Below are positions 5,918 to 8,560 of a DNA stretch of 8,560 bases, in pieces. How positions within the stretch are numbered: position 1 is the stretch's first letter; each line of letters begins with the position of its first letter. Below the pieces are notes generated by a model. That model did not search any database and was not told where the DNA came from. It saw only the letters and a list, made by a program, of their open reading frames with translations. The position numbers and the translations under genes are program-made. This DNA comes from an uncultured Peptoniphilus sp. (GTDB lineage: Bacteria; Bacillota; Clostridia; Tissierellales; Peptoniphilaceae): positions 1-8,560 of the forward strand of contig CAMYEJ010000054.1 of the NCBI GenBank assembly GCA_947254665.1, in the 5' to 3' direction.

Positions 5918-8041
5918 ATGAAAAAGAAATTATCACTACTACTAGCACTAGTAATGATGCTTACAACAGTATTCGCATCATTTCCAGTAGCAGCGGAAGA
6001 AAAAGCAGCACCAAAGAAGCATGAAATCGTAATACTACACACAAACGACGTTCACGCAAGAGTAAGAGCAGACGAAAGAGAAAAGGCAATGGGCTATGGA
6101 AAGATCAAAGCCTATAAAGACGAACTAGTAAAAGAAGGCAAGACAGTCCTAATGCTAGACGCAGGAGACACATTCCACGGAACAACATTCGCAACCATCT
6201 CTAGAGGCGACAGCATAGTAAAACTACTAAACGAAGTAGGATACGACTACATGGCACCAGGAAACCACGACTACAACTATGGATACCAAAGATTAGTAGA
6301 ACTATCTAAACAAGGCAAGTTCAAAACATTAGCATCAAACGTAACCACAGAACAAGGCAAGAGAGACTTCTTAGAAAATGATATCAAAGAAGTAGACGGA
6401 GTAAAGATTGGATTCTTCGGACTATGTACACCAGAAACATACTACAAATCACATCCATCAAACACTAAGGGAATCGTAATCGCAAATCCAATTGAAGTAG
6501 CAAGACAAGAAGTAGCAGCACTAAAAGCAAAAGGAGCAGACTTCATAATCGGAATGGGACACCTTGGAATCGATGAATCAACCAAAGAATCAGAAAGATC
6601 AGAAGGCGTACTAAAAGCAGTACCAGGCATCGACCTATTCATCGACGGACACTCACATACAGCACTACCAACAGGTAAAGTAATAGGATCATCACTATTA
6701 GTACAAACAGGAGAATACTCAAAGAACCTAGGAAAAGTAACCCTAACCTTCGACGGAAACAAAATCGAAGACAAAAAGGCAGAACTAATTTCTTACGAAG
6801 CAATGAGCCTAGTAAAACCAGATGAAAAAATCGAAGCAATCGAAAAAGAAATAGACGAAACAAACAAACCATTCCTAGAAAAAATCGTCGGCAAAACACT
6901 AGTAGACCTAGAAGGAAGAAGAGAATTCAACAGAAAACAAGAAACCAACCTAGGAAACCTAGTAACAGACGCAATGAGAGTAGTAAGTAAAGCAGACATC
7001 GCAATCACAAACGGTGGTGGAATCAGAGCAACCATCGAAAAAGGCGACGTAACTATGGGCGACGTGCTAACAGCATTCCCATTCACAAACTTCACAGTAA
7101 CAGTAGACTTAACAGGAAAAGAAGTAATAGCCGCACTAGAAAACGGAGTAAAAGCAGCCCCAGAACTAGCAGGAGCATTCTGCCAAGTATCAGGATTAAC
7201 TTTTAAATACGATGACACACAAAAAGCAGGCGAAAGAGTATTTGACGTAATGGTAGCAGGCAAACCAATCGACCTAGAAAAAACATACAAAGTAGCAACC
7301 AACGACTTCATCGCAGGCGCCGGAGACCAATATGACGTATTCAAAGGCAAAACAGTAACAGGACAATTCGAACTACTATCAGAAACACTAGCAAAATATA
7401 TCGCATCTAAAAAAGAAATAAACCCACAAGTAGAAGGCAGAATCACAGTAGCTAAAAAAGATGCAAAAGCAGAAGAAGCAAAAGGATTCGACGATATCAA
7501 AGGAACATGGGCAGAAGAATTCATAAAATACGCAGTAGAAAAAGGATACTTCTCTGGACTAACCAAGACTAAATTTGGACCACAAAACTCAGTAACAAGA
7601 GCAATGGTAGTAGCAGTACTAGGAAGATATGAAAAAGTAGAAAAAACAGAAGAAAAAGTAGAATTCACAGACGTAACAGGCACAGAATACTACGCACAAT
7701 ACCTAAAATGGGCAAAAGATAACAAAATCGTAGCAGGATACGAAGACGGAAGCTTCAAACCAAACAAAGAAATCACAAGAGCAGAACTAGCAGCAGTGAT
7801 GACAAGATACCTAAGAGATTACAAGAAGATGGAAGTAAAAGGCGAAGCACCAGTATTCTCAGACGATGCAAAACTACCATCATGGGCAAAAACAGACATC
7901 TATGACTGCGTAAAACTAGGAATCATAAAAGGATTCAAAGACACAGCTAAAAACGATGGAAGCATGTTCTACGACCCAACAGGATACGCACTAAGATCAC
8001 AACTAGCAACCATATTCTACAACCTAGACCACGCAAAATAA
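5918..8041 (+). CDS. Secreted 5'-nucleotidase (UshA/NT5E type) anchored by three SLH domains
   Basis: This 707-aa protein starts with a Sec signal peptide (basic MKKK, hydrophobic 5-22, probable cut after PVAA, residue 26). A calcineurin-type metallophosphatase domain follows with the di-metal motifs HTNDVHA (Asp44, His46), DAGDTFHG (Asp84), GNHD (Asn116, His117), GMGHLG (His215) and GHSH (His245, His247). The 5'-nucleotidase C-terminal domain shows NGGGIRATIEKGDVT (365-379) and the substrate-binding region NDFIAGAGDQYDVF (462-475). Three SLH repeats end the protein (about 523-570, 582-632, 646-703), with TRAM, TRAEL and a degenerate LRSQL version. It should hydrolyse nucleotides to nucleosides and phosphate at the cell surface, held to a secondary wall polymer; exact substrates (AMP, NAD, UDP-sugars) are uncertain. 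AAGGAGGT five bases upstream fixes the start. It has its own terminators before and after. Codon use is extreme: mostly CTA for Leu and GTA for Val. Confidence 0.94.
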   Translation: MKKKLSLLLALVMMLTTVFASFPVAAEEKAAPKKHEIVILHTNDVHARVRADEREKAMGYGKIKAYKDELVKEGKTVLMLDAGDTFHGTTFATISRGDSIVKLLNEVGYDYMAPGNHDYNYGYQRLVELSKQGKFKTLASNVTTEQGKRDFLENDIKEVDGVKIGFFGLCTPETYYKSHPSNTKGIVIANPIEVARQEVAALKAKGADFIIGMGHLGIDESTKESERSEGVLKAVPGIDLFIDGHSHTALPTGKVIGSSLLVQTGEYSKNLGKVTLTFDGNKIEDKKAELISYEAMSLVKPDEKIEAIEKEIDETNKPFLEKIVGKTLVDLEGRREFNRKQETNLGNLVTDAMRVVSKADIAITNGGGIRATIEKGDVTMGDVLTAFPFTNFTVTVDLTGKEVIAALENGVKAAPELAGAFCQVSGLTFKYDDTQKAGERVFDVMVAGKPIDLEKTYKVATNDFIAGAGDQYDVFKGKTVTGQFELLSETLAKYIASKKEINPQVEGRITVAKKDAKAEEAKGFDDIKGTWAEEFIKYAVEKGYFSGLTKTKFGPQNSVTRAMVVAVLGRYEKVEKTEEKVEFTDVTGTEYYAQYLKWAKDNKIVAGYEDGSFKPNKEITRAELAAVMTRYLRDYKKMEVKGEAPVFSDDAKLPSWAKTDIYDCVKLGIIKGFKDTAKNDGSMFYDPTGYALRSQLATIFYNLDHAK

Positions 8042-8050
8042 AATAAAAGG

Positions 8051-8076
8051 AAAAGGAGCACCGCGCTCCTTTTTTT
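8051..8076 (+). terminator. Rho-independent terminator after the SLH nucleotidase gene
   Basis: A stem AAAAGGAGC/GCTCCTTTT (9 bp) with an ACCGC loop is followed by T residues to 8076. It starts nine bases after the stop codon. Confidence 0.92.
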
Positions 8077-8105
8077 AATGCAATGATTTTGTAGCGGAAG
8101 CATCA

Positions 8106-8128
8106 AAGGAACACAGTCACCCTGAGCG
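8106..8128 (+). repeat. Repeat A copy 2, exact inverted partner of 84-106
   Basis: It is identical over 23 bases to the minus strand of 84-106. Immediately upstream (8090-8104) is a partial repeat B, GTAGCGGAAGCATC. Downstream AGCC-AAA-GGCT (8133-8143) could form a small hairpin, and a degenerate core, CTACAGTAACCCT, follows at 8142-8154. Confidence 0.85.
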
Positions 8129-8153
8129 GAAGAGCCAAAGGCTACAGTAACCC

Positions 8154-8204
8154 TCCCAACTACAGTCACCCTGAGCGAGCGCAGCGAGTCGAACGGGTAT
8201 AACC
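8154..8204 (+). repeat. Repeat A copy 3
   Basis: The first 24 bases (8154-8177) are identical to 8537-8560 at the window end. The 3' half (8187-8204) reads AGTCGAACGGGTATAACC and matches the minus strand of 8446-8463 at 16 of 18 positions. ACCC near the start and GGGT near the end can pair, giving an imperfect palindrome. Confidence 0.8.
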
Positions 8205-8233
8205 TCCAAGGGTCAAGTCCTTGCAACTGAATT

Positions 8234-8262
8234 GTAGCGGAAGCTACCAGCTTCCATCAGCC
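8234..8262 (+). repeat. Repeat B copy 2, with two alternative hairpins
   Basis: GGAAGCT-ACC-AGCTTCC (8239-8255) forms a 7-bp stem with a 3-nt loop. An exclusive alternative is GTAGC-GGAA-GCTAC (8234-8247), a 5-bp stem with a GNRA-type tetraloop. It ends ATCAGCC, comparable with ACAGCC in copy 3. Confidence 0.75.
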
Positions 8263-8326
8263 TCGACACTAAACTTTTTTTCCCTCAGGCGAAGCCGTGC
8301 GACGATTATCATTACTATGTAACCCC

Positions 8327-8354
8327 GTAGCGGAAGCATCTTGCTTCCACAGCC
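8327..8354 (+). repeat. Repeat B copy 3
   Basis: GGAAGCA-TCT-TGCTTCC (8332-8348) forms a 7-bp stem with a 3-nt loop, preceded by GTAGC and followed by ACAGCC. The loop-closing pair is A-T here and T-A in copy 2 (8234-8262), so pairing is kept despite the change. The minus strand of 137-164 matches at 24 of 28 positions. Confidence 0.8.
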
Positions 8355-8445
8355 GAAGGCGTGAAGTATTTAAAAATTGCAAATAATTGACAACTATTGA
8401 GCGAAAATCCACCCAACTAAAATCATCTAAACATGACCTCACCAG

Positions 8446-8511
8446 GGCTATACCCATTCGACTGCGGATGTCGGAAAACCTCCATCCTCCGCTCAGGGTG
8501 ACTGCCTTCCT
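8446..8511 (-). repeat. Repeat A copy 4, inverted
   Basis: On the minus strand it begins AGGAAGGCAGTCACCC and continues CTGAGCG (core complement 8490-8504), as copies 1 and 2 do. It then has a longer centre with inverted segments (GCGGATG at 8464-8470 against CATCCTCCGC at 8483-8492, with a bulge). It ends AGTCGAATGGGTATAGCC (complement of 8446-8463), as copy 3 does. Confidence 0.75.
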
Positions 8512-8536
8512 ATGAGAACTTTTTAAAAAAACACCT

Positions 8537-8560
8537 TCCCAACTACAGTCACCCTGAGCG
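8537..8560 (+). repeat. Repeat A copy 5, cut by the window edge
   Basis: These 24 bases are identical to 8154-8177, including the TCCCAACTA stretch before the core. The rest of the element lies outside the window. Confidence 0.85.

Larger units (their letters stand above)
8077..8560. other. Gene-free, repeat-rich right edge
   Basis: This stretch of 484 bases has no convincing gene: open frames lack ribosome binding sites and simply translate the repeats. It holds copies of repeat A (8106-8128, a degenerate one at 8142-8154, 8154-8204, 8446-8511 inverted, 8537-8560) and repeat B (about 8090-8105 partial, 8234-8262, 8327-8354). Between them, 8355-8440 is AT-rich and I see nothing identifiable in it apart from an isolated TTGACA at 8387 without a -10 partner. 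The block continues past the window edge. Confidence 0.8.

Noticed and set aside
6793..7683. 296-aa open frame antisense to the nucleotidase gene
   Set aside because: It is a shadow produced by the extreme A/C-ending codons of the sense gene. The sense frame has all catalytic motifs.
84..8128. A composite transposon bounded by the 23-bp inverted pair
   Set aside because: No transposase, integrase or target-site duplication is visible inside or near the ends, and the same repeat occurs further times at the right edge, so it is not a unique terminal repeat.
8017..8226. 69-aa open frame on the minus strand
   Set aside because: It crosses the nucleotidase terminator, has no ribosome binding site and mainly translates repeat A (SLRSLRVTV), a common source of false small proteins.
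8387..8392. A perfect -35 box (TTGACA) in the right intergenic block
   Set aside because: No -10 hexamer lies 16-18 nt downstream; the nearest, TAAAAT at 8418-8423, is 25 nt away.
8269..8457. 62-aa open frame on the minus strand
   Set aside because: It has no ribosome binding site or recognisable domain, and it reads through repeat B and AT-rich sequence.

Overview
The window reads as a chromosomal segment of a low-GC, anaerobic, butyrate-forming Firmicute. The evidence is a butyryl-CoA:acetate CoA-transferase with a very characteristic sequence, an S-layer-homology (SLH) anchored surface enzyme, AGGAGG ribosome binding sites, AGA as the main arginine codon, and a tRNA gene with an encoded CCA end. 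A member of the Tissierellia/Peptoniphilaceae (Peptoniphilus- or Anaerococcus-like) would fit, but that placement is an inference from gene content.

Layout. Bases 1-176 hold non-coding dispersed repeats. A minus-strand unit follows: an MltG-like membrane protein (359-1048), then tRNA-Thr(GGT) (239-314) with its own perfect-consensus promoter, then a strong rho-independent terminator (205-236). From a divergent promoter region (1049-1116) a plus-strand unit runs the other way: an RluA-family pseudouridine synthase (1117-2058), overlapping by 11 nt a copper-exporting P1B ATPase, copA (2048-4378). Next comes but (4414-5751), closed by a terminator at 5756-5781. A separately expressed, secreted 5'-nucleotidase with three SLH domains (5918-8041) ends in a terminator at 8051-8076. 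Bases 8077-8560 are again non-coding and repeat-rich.

The genes do not form one pathway. RluA modifies RNA, CopA exports Cu(I), But carries out the final acetate-dependent step of butyrate formation, and the nucleotidase releases nucleosides and phosphate at the cell surface. But and the nucleotidase share an extreme A/C-ending codon choice (Leu almost only CTA), which suggests high expression; the rluA-type gene does not.

Most unusual are the edges. Several copies of one repeat family lie at both ends, on opposite strands, including an exact 23-bp inverted pair about 8 kb apart and a 28-nt hairpin-forming element. Other points are a probably leaderless rluA-type transcript and an MltG-like protein with two copies of the LysM-like domain and no catalytic domain. 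I found no clear sign of a new defence or mobile system.
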